A stretch of DNA of 64,000 nucleotides, from the NCBI GenBank assembly GCA_963576735.1, contig OY755173.1, positions 14,726,873 through 14,790,872 on the forward strand, given 5' to 3'. Below the pieces are notes generated by a model that did not search any database, was not told the DNA's origin, and saw only the letters and a list, made by a program, of their open reading frames with translations. Shown piece by piece: positions 1 to 12,900 of this stretch; within the stretch, counting starts at the first letter, position 1, and every line of letters begins with the position of its first letter. This DNA is from Bedellia somnulentella. Lineage: Eukaryota > Arthropoda > Insecta > Lepidoptera > Bedelliidae. A program made the translations under genes and the position numbers.

Positions 1-2415
1 AGTTTATCATGCATGACCCTTACACAAAGTAAATAACAAGAAATATGATTATTATAAATATGATTTATATAAATATAGTTAAAGTATACTTTGGCTTAAG
101 TAAAATAATGTAGGATAACATACACGTTAGTTATCTAAATATAAATCTTCCTACAAACTTCTCAAGCAAATGCCTTTTTTAACTGCAGGTGAGGGTTGTC
201 TTGAAATATTGTATTTTTAGATATGAGCAAATAAACCGTGCTGACTCAATATTGAATAGGTTCTACAATGCGAATAATTTTGGTATATCTTGATTGCTAA
301 TGCCTCTTATCGTACGTAAGCGAAGAAGTCCGTTAACTTTAAAAAATATAAGGGGACATGAACAAAATACGTAACGCAAGTACTGAGAATCCTAAGTGAT
401 AAAGCCGACTTTAGCGAAGAATTGCATTAAAATTTTTGAATTAGTTATCATTTGGTATTAAAATCAAATCCATACAAGAATACATTAAATTCGTGTATTG
501 CTTTGTAAGGGATTAAAACAGTAACCACTGAATAGGATCAAATAAGACCTCTGGGGGCCTAGCACGAACGTTTTTTTTATTGTCACGATATCGGTTAGAT
601 ACTAAGTAAGTGCGTAAGAGATGGCTGTTTTATATTTATTTATTTATTTATTTACCACGAGATATCTAGTCAAAAGGTCGCTCGTACTAGCTATGCTCTA
701 CTAGTACTACTAGTTGTTACGCTCTTAGGGCGTTTTATTCAGAGGGATATTATTATCCCAAGGTGTTTTAGAGGCCGGGATAAACATAGCTTACGTCCAA
801 CCACAGCCTAAGTTTATACTGAAATTTAAACAAATCTGCTGGGTTTATTTCGTGATCGAAATGAAAAAAGTATCATCAAACTTCTATCATTCACGCACGT
901 GGAGCATCTTCCGGCAAACACAGCCCAAGGGGAATCGTTGGGCCTGCCTCTACCCTACACATACGTCTACAGTAAGAACCCCTTTTTACATCCTGTCACC
1001 TGATGTTCTCAGGAACAAATTAAGAAAAATAAAGTATAAACTTACATCGTGCGAGTATAACGTATTACACTCGTAATATTCAAATGCAATTGTAAATTTA
1101 ATAATAATAGAGTGAGCTCTATGAAATTAAAATATGAAACATAAAATTCTTCTTTATGAAAAATTTTTTTGATTAAATGAAAATGTGAATGTAAATAGTT
1201 TCTTTGTTGCTTCTTCTCTTTACGAACACCTTCCGAAGCAACAGAATAATGATAAACGAAATTTTGAAAAATAAACTTCTTGGATTGTGACTTTTTTTAC
1301 GTAAGCAGTACATCGGTAGTTTTCTATAACACCTCTTACGTTTTTTCCCCAATTATGACAGAAATCTTGTAGCTGATTTTTAAATTTTAAGTCTCGGCCT
1401 AATTCATCAAGAAAAGTATGGATACAACATGGAATAAACAGAAAGCAGTTTTTTATAAACACGGGTTTTCAAGTAAATGTTTGCATAAATGTTTAAGTAA
1501 GTTATATCTAAGTCTCCAAGGCATTTACACATTGTTGTTTTTCTCTTTTTGGAGTGTCCGGGTGGATTTCTAAAGATTTTCATAAGCGGGGTTTGGATAC
1601 GTGTAACGCGTAATGCAATCTAGCCTGTAATAAAGCTAGAATTACATGTAATGCTCGCTCCGGCGCTCGCTGTGATCCATCGTCGGCTGTCGCAAAAGCG
1701 CTCGGGGTTTGCGGTGATGATGGTTGCGTCACGTTCAAGATATTGATGCACGAGTTTTTATCAATATAATAAAGCCCCGAAAACCATAAAAACGATTATG
1801 AGAGTGATATCGCTCGTAAGAATTGCCCATGATCGTAGCAACTGAGTGGAAACTAAGATTCGTTTTGCGATGAGACTGTGCTCTTAAAATATAGGAGTGA
1901 ACTGAAGATAATGGTGAGATGCGTCAGTTGTTATTGTCACCGTGTTAGTGATAATTAAAAACCAGTGGTTTTCAAAGGATCAAAATTAAAAACACTGAGC
2001 CAGTTCAGTACAGATTGTCATTGTAACGTAATGCAGCAATGCTTTGGTTCAAACTTAGGTAATTTTTATATAATTGAATTTTGTGGAATTATTTTATTGT
2101 CAGTATTATTATTCCATTTCTGGTTTTATAGTTGACTTTGTTTACGTGTCTACTGAAGCATTTAATCTTATTCAAATATGTTTTTTTAGCCTTAAATGGT
2201 GACTAAAAGTCATTCCTTTTTTCTTTATATATATGAATGAAACTCATAATGTAAAAAGCTATGGATGGATATGGATAGCCTATATTTCATACATAATAAT
2301 TATGATATGAATAAAAGATGATTTTCAGGAATAATGTATAAGCAAACCTTTAAAACATTTTCTCCTATGCCCACTTCATGATATACATAAAAATATCATG
2401 GAGAGAGGGAAATAA
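1..2415. other. intergenic DNA without a recognised gene
   Basis: AT-rich sequence with only short, unconvincing open frames. A TTTA microsatellite lies near 631-653 and may be the tail of an old retroelement. No conserved protein, RNA gene or clear terminal repeat was recognised. Confidence 0.5.
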
Positions 2416-2645
2416 ATATACATACTCACAGCTATAAATCTCTAATAAACCCAGAGCTTCACAATATGAAGTTCCTCTGTCACTTTTGGTAGTTAAGTGT
2501 GGAAAAGGTTGTAAAATAAAAGTTCTTGGCGATGGGTCTCCAACTGCATCACCCAAAAATCACTAGAGCCCCAATACTATAAGTCTTCTCTTACAAACAC
2601 CCACAGGCAGTAATGGGGTAGTGCTATTCTAAGACAATACTACAT
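2416..2645 (-). repeat. SINE-like family 1 copy (old)
   Basis: About 230 bp matching, on the minus strand, the dispersed family seen at 5857, 12329, 16384, 18194, 38621, 43316, 49180 and 53766. Shared landmarks are the CGGCTATAAATCC-like 3' block, the CCACTTTTGG block, the GATGGGTCTCCAAC block and the GGGGTAGTGCTATTCTAAG 5' block. This copy is diverged. Confidence 0.75.
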
Positions 2646-2841
2646 AAATAGTTTTAATCTTTTTCTTGATCCTCATTTCTTAAGTTTTTCAATATTTGCT
2701 ATAATATATTTCAATACAATTCAAGTACAATAGCTGTGTAGTCACATATTAGATAGCACTAAACTACTACAGCCCTTGGGCTTTGTAAAAGGTGACTTAG
2801 GTTTTTAAAGTGATTGTTGAGAGCAACAACAGACAAGCTTG

Positions 2842-3250
2842 AATGGCTGTAATACTGTTCTTGTTCCTACGTGTAATACTGTTCTTGTTCCTACGTGTAA
2901 TACTGTTCTTGTTCCTACGTTTATATTTGGTAGCAAATGTTGGGTATAGTAGTAGAGATGAGGTGGGTCCCTCAGAAAAATGTAATGTAAGGTTATGTCA
3001 TCGAGAGAGATATAGTGTAATTCATGAGATGTGGTGCAAAATATGATATTGTTAAAAAAAGATACAAAAAGGAATGCTGAGATTTAGGCACATAGAGAGG
3101 ATACATGATTATAAATTGGTGCAAGAGATATATACAGCCAATGTGGATGGAAATGTCAGAAGAGGATGACCATGGAGGGCACATTTAGATCAAATGGAGA
3201 ATGTGCTCAAAGATTCAGGTGTCCGTGATTTGATAAATGTATGAAAAAGA
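2842..3250 (+). mobile_element. degraded LINE fragment (family of 27783-28760)
   Basis: Nucleotide similarity to the C-terminal part of the LINE ORF at 28250-28620: matching blocks include the CCCTCAGAAAA, GGTTATGT, GGCACATAGAGAGGAT and ACATTTAGATCAAAT stretches. Several frameshifts and stops show it is dead. It contains a local 24-bp triplication at 2850-2921. Confidence 0.8.
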
Positions 3251-4555
3251 GCAAATGTGTAAAGAATGTAGAAGCTCAAAAGGTTTTTCAGGATATGCAC
3301 ATTCTAATTTATTATTTTTTTCTGACTCATATTCTCAAGTCATCAACACTAAGAATGATTTTTGCTTAGCCAGATTCACATTTGTTAAGAATCACAAACA
3401 GACACTACAAATTGAGGAAATACAATAATGTATTATAAAATAATAGGTTTAAAAGTAATTAAATTTAACAGTTAAACCATCACTTAATATTTTCTTCATA
3501 TAATAAACTAACAGTAATTATTTACATGTTGAGCAGGCATCTAAAGCATAACTAATGAAATTTGAAAGATTTGCTAGTATCATATGTAGTAGTCTAGAGA
3601 CTATGCTTACCCAATGGGACCTAATTATGAGAGTTAATGTTAGTCATAAATAAGTAGAACTGGAAAATTATGGTGACAAAGGTGTAGAAGTTGAAAAAAT
3701 ACCTGTGTAATAGATAAAACTGAAATAACTGTACATCACAGAAATAACTTCAATTTTACAAAACAAATAAGAAAAAATACAATTAGAAGTATATGGATAG
3801 TATAAACTATAGAAAAAACTATAAGCACACAACATAGCCAGAGTAAAGGTTGACATAAAAATAACCAAACAATATTACAAAATGGCAAATACAATGGTTA
3901 GAATGTTATACCTAAAAACATACAGATGCAATTGCCACCACAGTAAAAATAGAAATAAGCCACAGCAGCCGCATTAGTACTTAAAACCAACCAAAGAAAT
4001 ATATTAATTCACAAACCTTTGAATGATTCTAATTTCTGAATCACCTCGAACTATGACAAAATATATTGATATACAGATAATAAAATTATCAAAATACAGT
4101 TCACCAGATATTGGTAATGTAAAGCCAATTTTACTATAGGTAGGTTTTACAGAAGTCAAATCAATCACTTATGAATAGAATCAGCGAAAATGGCGACACT
4201 TATCAAAACTATCAAAGTTTTCAAGAGTACACTGTTTATCACTGAGTTAACAATTATTATCCGTTCGCAATAAAACAAATTGATATTGTCAATTGGAAAA
4301 TCTGTTTTATCACTTATAGAACTTCAATAACAACTTCTTTTTTGTCCGTCTCATCACATCCACATCACATCACAATATTGTTTTGCATATTTGTCCTTGT
4401 CTTCAATTTGTTCTTTCTTTCTTCTTTCCGGAAGTAGGATACGGTTTTTTACATTTCTATTCCATTCATTCTTTTCGTATTACAGGATGACTCTGTGACT
4501 CGAGCGTGAAAAAAAATGAAATGACCAAAAGACGTGTTGACACTCATTATGACTA
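3251..4555. other. intergenic DNA, nothing recognised
   Basis: AT-rich stretch with no supported coding region, RNA gene or repeat boundary. Confidence 0.4.
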
Positions 4556-4849
4556 AAGATCCACAATCTTTTCTTGGCCGGCGGCGACTATGGTACTACT
4601 GTCGCCATTTTGAAATATCCACCTATCATTGTCAGTTAGTTCTCAACTAAATAAAAATTATAGGGTGACCTACGTATATAATAAATTATCACTTTCATTA
4701 ATATTTTTTATAGTAAAAACTTTTTTTTAAAGATAATTATTTTTATGATGTATCTTTTCTTATTAATAAGCGCTTTTATTTCCAGTATTCAGTATAAAAA
4801 AATTTATGAAAATTATTATTTATTTTGTTAAATTTTATCTAAGTAGGCT

Positions 4850-5040
4850 AACACCGTCCGAAAAGTTGTGCGCGCATTTATAGTCATGCGGTGCGGGTTA
4901 CGGGAAGTGGGGAAATGCTCCCGAATAAGATTTCACTTCGTATACACTGATGCGTGGGTTCTAATCCTAATGCGGGGATGTACCAATGTGTCATTTCTTT
5001 AAGTCATAACTGTCTGACATATATATAAAAATACAAGGCA
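4850..5040 (+). repeat. tRNA-like SINE fragment
   Basis: Contains a B-box-like GGTTCTAATCCT near 4956 followed by a tail (ACCAATGTGTCATTTCTTTAA) resembling the body of the adjacent SINE at 5041. The A box is unclear. Probably a diverged member of the same class. Confidence 0.45.
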
Positions 5041-5425
5041 AATACGACGTGATAGCTTAATGGGTAGAACACCGGTTGACGTGCAAGCGACTAGTGTTCA
5101 AATCCCGGATCGGGCCTACACCAATTTGTCTTTTCTAAAGACATATGTTTGGTTAATTTATCACGGTTGTTAACGGTGAGGGAAAAAATCGTGAGGAAAC
5201 CCACATGGCTGAGTTGTACTTAGTCGTGTGACAGTGTATTCGTGCAAAACGGCGATAGGCCTGCGCCCTATCACGTGAGTATACTGTCCATGCAAAACGT
5301 GGGTACTCTGAACACCAGGTGACAAAGTCACGTGATGTTCAGAAGTAAAGTACCTCTGCCAAACCCCTTCGGGGGTATTCGGCGTTAACGTTTATGTCAT
5401 GTTATGTTATATGTTACAAGGCTGT
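5041..5425 (+). repeat. tRNA-derived SINE
   Basis: The 5' part has pol III internal promoter elements: an A box (TAGCTTAATGGG, about 5054-5065) and a B box (GTTCAAATCCC, about 5096). It is followed by a non-tRNA body (GGGCCTACACCAATTTGTC...) and ends in an ATGTT-rich tail near 5400-5425. The spacing and the long body indicate a SINE, not a tRNA gene. A truncated relative is at 10687. Confidence 0.75.
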
Positions 5426-5856
5426 TAACAGCAATAAAAAAGTGCCCATAAATTTACTGACCCAGCAAAATGAATGACCCAAACGATATCTGATGTTTAG
5501 AATTATTTTTTCTGTGCCACCTTTTTGGGGGATCTATATGTGTGAATATGAAATGTAAAAGACAGTACACGACAAGGTAAGCCTCTGATTTACAGGATTA
5601 AAAAAATGATTTTATGTAGTTACCCACTTATTAACTCTGAGTGTCACAAGGAACAAATCCTTGAGTATAAAATAATGAGTTTGCAGAGAAGAACCATTGG
5701 CAGTGTTATCGCTAAAAGCGATCTCTTCTAGACAACATTTGGGCGGTAAGATAAGCAACACAGGCATTCGGGTAGACATACCAGACAAGGGCAAAAATAA
5801 ATAAATATAATTAGCTTACATTAAAACGAACTTGTTTACTTACAATAATAGTTATT

Positions 5857-6102
5857 ACATACATACATACATATACTCACGGCTGTAAATCCCTTGAAGG
5901 GGTAGCCAGAGCTAAGGAGTTAGAAACTAGTCAGCCACTTTTGGAAAGTTGAGTGGGGTAAAGATGGTAAAAAAAGGTTATTGGTGATGGGTCTCCAACC
6001 GCATCGCCCAAAAATCTCTTAAAAGCCCCAATACCGTTAGTCGCTTCTTACGTACACCCACCGGCAGAAATGGGGTAGTGCTATTAAAAGCCGACACTAC
6101 AT
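5857..6102 (-). repeat. SINE-like family 1 copy
   Basis: Near full-length minus-strand copy (about 245 bp). Its 3' end abuts a TACA/CATA microsatellite (ATGT tail in sense orientation), and its 5' end is TGTAGTGTCGGCTTT. It lies inside the split mariner-type MITE. Confidence 0.8.
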
Positions 6103-6487
6103 AGCAGCTAGTTATTAATGAAATGAATATTATATAATTTGTTTTATTAAGACATTTCAATACTGTACTACATAAATTGGCCTGTATGATGTAAAATTAT
6201 TTCCCTTATAATGGTTAATTTTTATTTACTGGCAATACTAATATCGATGACAGCGACGCCCTTACCGGCCAAGATAAGATTGTGGATCTGTAGTAGGTAT
6301 TGCTTCTAACAGTTCGATTTTTAACTGCGAGTTTTATCGAATCGTTTATTTTGTGACGTAGTTTTGCAAACGATTCGATAAAAAATTGCAATCCGCCTAC
6401 TAAAAGGTTATGCAAAATAGTACAGTTTGAGAAACGTTAGCTGAGCGTTGAAACGTACACTTTACAAACTATAAAAATAAAAAGTCT

Positions 6488-6710
6488 TTACATACATAAA
6501 TACATATACTCACGCCATTGTTTCTATCGATCGCAACTTTGTACGATCATGCTTTTGAAGCTGAGTACAGAGTAGATGAAATGAAGATGGTGAAGTAAAA
6601 GATGATTGGTGCCAGCCAGATCGCCTAACAATAAAGCCCCGAAACCATAAGTCACCTTTTATGACATCCGCGGTTTAAAATAGCTTTGTGCTATTCTAAG
6701 CCAACCAACA
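6488..6710 (-). repeat. diverged SINE-like family 1 relative
   Basis: Keeps the CATACATAAATACATATACTCACG 3' end region and the GTGCTATTCTAAGCC 5' end, but the centre is strongly diverged. It may be a subfamily. The following 420 bp (6711-7130) hold nothing recognised. Confidence 0.6.
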
Positions 6711-7130
6711 TAACAACTCTTCTCGCGTTACTTGTATTTAGAATAATTTACGCTTTACTCTACATTTATTGCATCCACTTCGAAAAATGCGAAAATATCT
6801 ATTTCACCTATACGCTTAAAACAACATTATTATATCAATAATCAATGAATTTTCTACTTTTGTGCCAAGCTGAGTGTCAAATAACTTGGTAAACAATATT
6901 TTTCTAAATCTTTACTGCGCTATTACAAGGTTATGTCAGCGCTTTATGTTGACTTTATTATGAACAACTGATAGGTGTCAGGAACGCATTCTCTGAGTAT
7001 AATTAAAAATTAGAGTGTAGTTTAATTTTATTTACTTTGATTCAAAAGTGTCAACGTGTCTTTATCATTACAGCTTCTTATCCTTTTTGACCGTACCTGA
7101 CTGTGTAATACTGCTCTGTAACTGCGCTTT

Positions 7131-8793
7131 TATATTTTAAATCGATAAAAGACATCAAACTAAACAACTTTGCCTGTGGAATGCCTATCTAAAATATTGT
7201 TGATTTCAAAATAATTAATAAATAAAAAGTGTCGTACCTAGATCAAACTGAGAAAGTATAATGAGGTTCTTAGCCTCAGCTGAAATAAAAAAAAACATCT
7301 TGAGATTTGACCATATGTTTTTTATTTTTATTTTAGCTTAGGCTAAGAACCTTACTATACTTTCTCAGTTTGATCTAGGTACGTCACTTTTTATGTATTA
7401 ATTATTTTGAAAATTACAATGTTTTAGATAAGGATTCCACAGGCAAAGTTGTTTAGTTTGATGTCTTTTATCAATTTAAAATATAAAAAGGGTAGTTTGT
7501 AAAAACTCGCTTTTATAACATACCCTTTTTATATTATAAATCGATAAAGGACATCAAACTAAACAACTTTGCCCATGGAATGCCTATCTAAAATATTGTA
7601 ATTTTCAAAAAATAATAATAATTAAAAATTGTCGTACCTAGTTCAAACTGAGAATGTATAGAATGAGATTCCTTGCTTCAGTGAAAATAAGAAATTAAAA
7701 AAAAAACATTTGATCTATGCTTTTCGCTCTGTAAACAAAAATATAACTTCTTTCGGTATTTTCCAGTTGTATTCATCGTCGTTGAAAAATAATATCATGA
7801 AAATAAACCGGTAAGCGAGCGATTGAACTGGAAAATACAGAAAGAAGTTATGTTTTTGTTTACAGAGCAAAAAGCATAGATCAGATGTTTTTTTTTAATT
7901 TCTTATTTTCACTGAAGCAAGGAATCTCATTCTATACATTCTCAGTTTGAACTAGGTACGACAATTTTTAATTATTATTATTTTTTGAAAATTGGCCTAG
8001 ACCTCGTTTTTATAACATACCCTTTTTATACTATAAATCGATAAAGAACATCATACTTCAAAACTTTGCCCATGGAATGCCTATCTAAAATATTGTAATT
8101 TTCAAAAAAAAATGATAATTAAAAATTGTCGTACCTAGTTCAAACTGAGAATGTATAGAACTAGATTCTTTGCTTCAGTGAAAATAAGAAATAAAAAAAA
8201 ACATTTGATCTATGGTGTACACAAAAACATAACCTCTTTCGATATTTTCCAGTTCAATCGCTCGCTTACCGGTTTATTTTCATGATATTATTTTTCAACG
8301 ACGATCAATACAACTGGAAAATACCGAAAGAAGTTATATTTTTGTTTACAGCGCGAAAAGCATAGATCAAATGTTTTTTTTTGTTTCTTATTTTCACTGA
8401 AGCAAAGATTCTCATTCTATACATTCTCAGTTTGAACTAGGTACGACAATTTTTAATTATTATATTTTTTTGAAAATTACCATATTTTAGATAGGCATTC
8501 CATGGGCAAAGTTGTTTAGTTTGATGTCCTTTTTCGATTTATAATATAAAAAGGGTATGTTATAAAAGCGAGGTCTAGGCCAATTACAATATTTTAGATA
8601 GGCATTCCATAGGCAAAGTTGTTAAGTTTGATGTCCTTTATCGATTTATAATATAAAAAGGGTATGTTAAAAAAGCGAGGTCTAGGCCAATTATTAATTA
8701 TTTTGAAATCTACAATATTTTAGATAGGCTTTCCATAGGCAAAGTTGTTTAGTTTGATGTCTTTTAGTATGTTTTAAAAACGAGGTCTAGGCC
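7131..8793. mobile_element. nested stack of fold-back MITEs
   Basis: Long inverted arms recur throughout. The innermost unit, 7994-8581, has perfect 13-bp ends GGCCTAGACCTCG. It sits inside the right arm of a second unit, which resumes at 8582 with AATTACAATATTTT after being left at GAAAATT. That unit is in turn followed at about 8692-8793 by the remaining right arm of a third unit whose left arm is 7131-7487. The loop sequences of the inner two units (7773-7831, about 8252-8313) are the same but in opposite orientation. No transposase is encoded. Confidence 0.75.
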
Positions 8794-8903
8794 AAATGCC
8801 TGTGAATGTGTGTGATTGACGTTGACTGACACGATATGAGTGCTCTTATACTTCAATTTAAAAAAAAATATTTCATTAAATTTTTTCTACACTTCATTTT
8901 CAT

Positions 8904-9770
8904 TAGACATGCGCAAAACAGTACGTTAAATAGTAATGCAACATCACGCATCTCTTCCACGGAAGTGACATTACTCCGTAACATCACACATTACCCGATC
9001 GATTTTTAATGAAATGATTACCGTTACCGATACCGAGTAATGTTTACGGTGATATGTGAAAATTGATTTGATGACGCAATGTTGCAATGTTTCTTTCATC
9101 ACACATTGCCAGCTTCATCAAGTCATTGTCCCGATACTTACATAAAATATATTAATGTTGTAATTGTTTTGGAATAAATAAATCATTTAACTATAAGTAT
9201 TAAAATATGAGATTTAACGACGCACAATTTATTTATGATTTAAACGCGTGATTCTTATCAAAAATTTTCCAACTTAGATACTATTAAAACTTTGCTATGT
9301 GTAGTACTACATATTTTTCAAAAACAAGATTTTAGTAATGTTCTGGTAATTTAGATAGCGTTCTTGCATGATGCTTCAAATAGTTCTTGTCGTTATTGAC
9401 AAGCATTTCTGTAGTGTAATGAGTTAATTGTCAACGATTTAAGTAAACAAATATTTAAAAAATGTAGTTGATTTTCCTTCATTGAATACTACTTGCATAG
9501 CACGTGTCACTCTTCTCTTTTTCGCGATATGCGGGGCCGGCAAAATTTTACATCGGCTTCGCGCGGTGGGCGGGGCGCTCGTGATTACGAACTGAAACGA
9601 CGCTGACCGAACGTTGCCGAAGTGATGCGATGAGTGAACAGTGTAATGAAATGAAAAGTGATGTTACGCTAAATGTGATGTTTGAAATGTTCGAGTAATG
9701 TGTAATGCAATGCAACGCGCTCGGGTGATATTACGTGTAATGCATTACTCGCATTACTTACACATGTCTA
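8904..9770. mobile_element. hAT-type non-autonomous element
   Basis: Ends are TAGACATGCGCAA and, inverted, TAGACATGTGTAA. It is flanked by an exact 8-bp duplication ATTTTCAT (8896-8903 and 9771-9778), which fits the nTnnnnAn target pattern known for Ac-like hATs. The interior is rich in ATTAC/GTAAT motifs and has a GC-rich block at about 9520-9640. It has no transposase frame. It ends 120 bp upstream of the AVL9 start codon. Confidence 0.8.
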
Positions 9771-9890
9771 ATTTTCATTCATTCACGGTGAATTTGTTGA
9801 GTAGCTTATTCAATTTGTGTTGTTGGGAAGAAATGAAACTTACATATACTCAGTTATTCAGCCAATTATGAAAAAGTATGGTGTAACAGC

Positions 9891-9959
9891 ATGATGGAGA
9901 TAAAAGAACCGGTGCTAAATATAATAGTTATAGGTTTTCATCATAAAAAAGGATGTCAG
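9891..9959 (+). CDS. AVL9: AVL9 exon 1
   Basis: Encodes the amino terminus ending in GFHHKKGCQ, the conserved first strand of the AVL9/DENN fold. It ends in phase 0 at CAG|GTCAGG. The following intron is only 71 bp (9960-10030). Confidence 0.88.
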
Positions 9960-12900
9960 GTCAGGCAAGGTGATTATTAGGCTGTGTTGTCGAAGTTTAA
10001 ATAATATTAAATGTAATTAAATGTTTATAGGTGGAATATTGTTATCCTGAGTTAATACCAGGATGTCCGACAGAATTGCCAGTACCATGGAAACATTTAC
10101 CTGCGTTGGCTTTGCCTGATGGGTCCCACAATTACCATTCAGATACAATCTTCTTTCATTTACCTGGATTGTCAGAAGATAGTGATACAGTTTACGCTAT
10201 ATCATGCTTCAGACAGATATCTGTTGAGGTGAGAATTCAATCATGCTACCAAACTAATGCAATACATCGACATAAAATAATATAAAAAATCTTTTTGACC
10301 TACAGCAGCAAGACAGAGCCTGCTTTATTTAATACTAACTTTGTGTCATAAAGTAAATATGACTTGAAGTCATGATTTTATTTCTATAAATATATTCTAT
10401 AGTGTAGTACATATTATTCCTTACTGATAAAACATGCTTCATCATCTTTTCTGGTAGCTAGATTAACCATTGCAGTATTTTTTTATTAGTAGCGATTAGG
10501 GTAGAACATTTCTTACTCCTAAGTCAACAGCTTCGAAAGGTAAGCCTCTGCTTATTAAAATTGGAGATAGTATTATTTCATATCTGAGTCTCTAAAAATT
10601 GCTAGGATAGAAAAATATCTTTGGAAAATGGTAGAATCATATATTGTCTCGTTTTAAGTTATCATATTTGATACTGGAACAACCAAGATAGCTCAAACAT
10701 TGATTGATGGAACATGCACTTATCATGCAGAGAGGCATTGGTTTGTTCCCCAAATTGGGCCTACACCAATGTGTCTTTTCTAAATTCATATTTGTGGTAA
10801 ATTTATCTTGGTTGTATTAATAATTGAAGCGAAGCCATTTACCCCCAACTTTTGTATTTTGCATGTAACCTAACTCCTCCTATATAATTTAATGGTGAGG
10901 AGATATATGGATGTACGTTTGAGTTGAGATATTTAACACAAGTAATGAACTATAGTTTACAGACTAGTCAAGAAACATACATATGCCCTTATAAAAACTG
11001 TTTTTATCAATGCTCCTAACATATTTTGCTATTTGGCAGACTTACTAATATAAGTTTCTTGTGACCCATTCTCTGTCACAGAACTCCTCCAAAATTTGCA
11101 TATTGCTATGAATGTTGTATTGTATGTATTTTTGTATTTGAACGGGTAATTTCCGCAAGTCGGCATCTACTGTGCGCCTGTTTTGCGTGATAAATGGATG
11201 GCACGACTCTAGCCACCCCAGCTCACTAAGGAATTTCAGGATCCCCCTAACATCCGTGTGTTACCCTGTAATCCGCTACACCTGTACACTTGAGGAGCAC
11301 ATGCATGCAGCTGTTTCTTCGTTTTCCATGCATGCTCTGCACAGAGGGCTATCTGTAACACCCAAAGTAAACAAGTGTTTGTTAAAAGGGCCGTGCCCCG
11401 TGAGGGTGGCTGTAATCCAACTAATTTGCTTTTTGTTAAGTTTAAATAGTTTATTAGTAAGTTGCTTGTTGAACCTGGATAAAGCTGATTTGGCTTAGTT
11501 ACAGCCGCTCTCCGAGGACCAGCATGCGTCCCATTTACCTCTTATAGCCTTATCAACTATTGTTTTTAGCTGATCGTTTAGTAGAGGCAGACATGGTTCT
11601 GTGCCTGCGAACGGGGTATCCCATCCTCTTCTGGCCAATTCGTCTGCTGCATCATTGCCGCGTGATCCGCTGTGTCCTTTAATCCATTGTATAGTAGTAT
11701 CATTGCTTTTCCCTATCGCCATTAGGGCTTTGTGACATTTATGTATGAGCCCTGATTTGTACTCGTAGCTCATTAGGGCTTGCAGGACTGATTTGCTGTC
11801 CGAGAGAATAGAAATTGGTAGTTCTCTGATTTTCCTCGCTGCCACTGCTTGGGCGGCGAGTTTAATTGCGAAGCATTCTGCTTGAAATATCGAATTCCAG
11901 GTGCCCATTGGTCTAGCTATTTTTATCTGCAGGTCTTCGGAGAATACCCCCGCTCCCGTGCCAGATTTAGTTTTAGATCCGTCTGTAAATATCCTCACTT
12001 CCCTTTCATTGAGGCCCTCGTTCGGATTTTCTGACAGTTGTATTTTGTACTAAAATAAAGGATGGTTTGTGATGGGTCTGCAGTCATATTGCCCAAGAAT
12101 TACTAATCAGGTATAGAAAAAAAACATTAGTTGAATGAACCCTGTGAAAAATTCAAGTTACATGCATATTATATATTAATATAATACAAGTCACAATTTT
12201 TTGACTTTATAAATTGTAAGTTTATAAGTGTAGTTGTTTTGGCTGAGCATTGATTCTGAGTCAGTCAGTCCGTCTTGTCTTGCGCTTCATGCACGCAAAA
12301 TTGTATTATCTTCCAAGATCTTTGCCATGTAGTGTCGGTTTAGAATAGCACTACCCCGTTTCTACCGATGGGTGTACGTAAGAGGCGACTTACGGTATAG
12401 GGGCTTTTAAGGGATTTTTGGATGATGCGGCTGGAGACCCATCACCAACAACCTTTACTTTACCATCTTTTCCCCACTCAATTTCCAAAAGTGGCTGAGG
12501 AATTTCTAATTCCTTAGCTCTGGCTACCCCTTCTAGGGATTTATAGCCGTGAGTTTATGTTATGTTATGTTAACTTAAATTAAATGATGTCAAGGACAAT
12601 TTTGTTTACAATTAAATACTCTTAATCAACAACACATTTATTTGGATAAGAATTGAAATTATGTTGATAATACATTATGGCAAATAATTGGCAATAATGC
12701 ATTAATTTCCACCAAATTTGATTACTATAAAAATTGTTATAGTGAGTCAATCTTAAAAGATAGACATATACTGTCGTGATAATTTTTTTAGACCATTTAC
12801 AGGGGAATAATTCGTTTACACATATTTTTTGGGTAACTTGAACCATTTACGCAGCGCACACAACGGAAGCCCTAAAATATGAATAATTATCCCCGTTTTT

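Larger units (their letters stand above)
4556..6290. mobile_element. Tc1/mariner-type MITE split by later insertions
   Basis: Left half (4556-about 4690) begins AGATCCACAATCTTTTCTTGG next to a TA. The right half (about 6155-6290) ends with the inverse, CCGGCCAAGATAAG..GTGGATCTG, also followed by TA. The inner GGTGACCTACGTATA block matches, inverted, the intact relative at 39483-39723. SINE copies occupy the middle, so the MITE was broken open by younger insertions. Confidence 0.65.

Noticed and set aside
852..1076. 74-codon frame in the left intergenic region
   Set aside because: No recognisable domain, no splice context and no neighbour evidence. Probably chance or a repeat.
5041..5120. Possible tRNA gene (A and B boxes)
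   Set aside because: The boxes continue into a long non-tRNA body and an ATGTT tail, and a truncated relative occurs at 10687, so it is a SINE.
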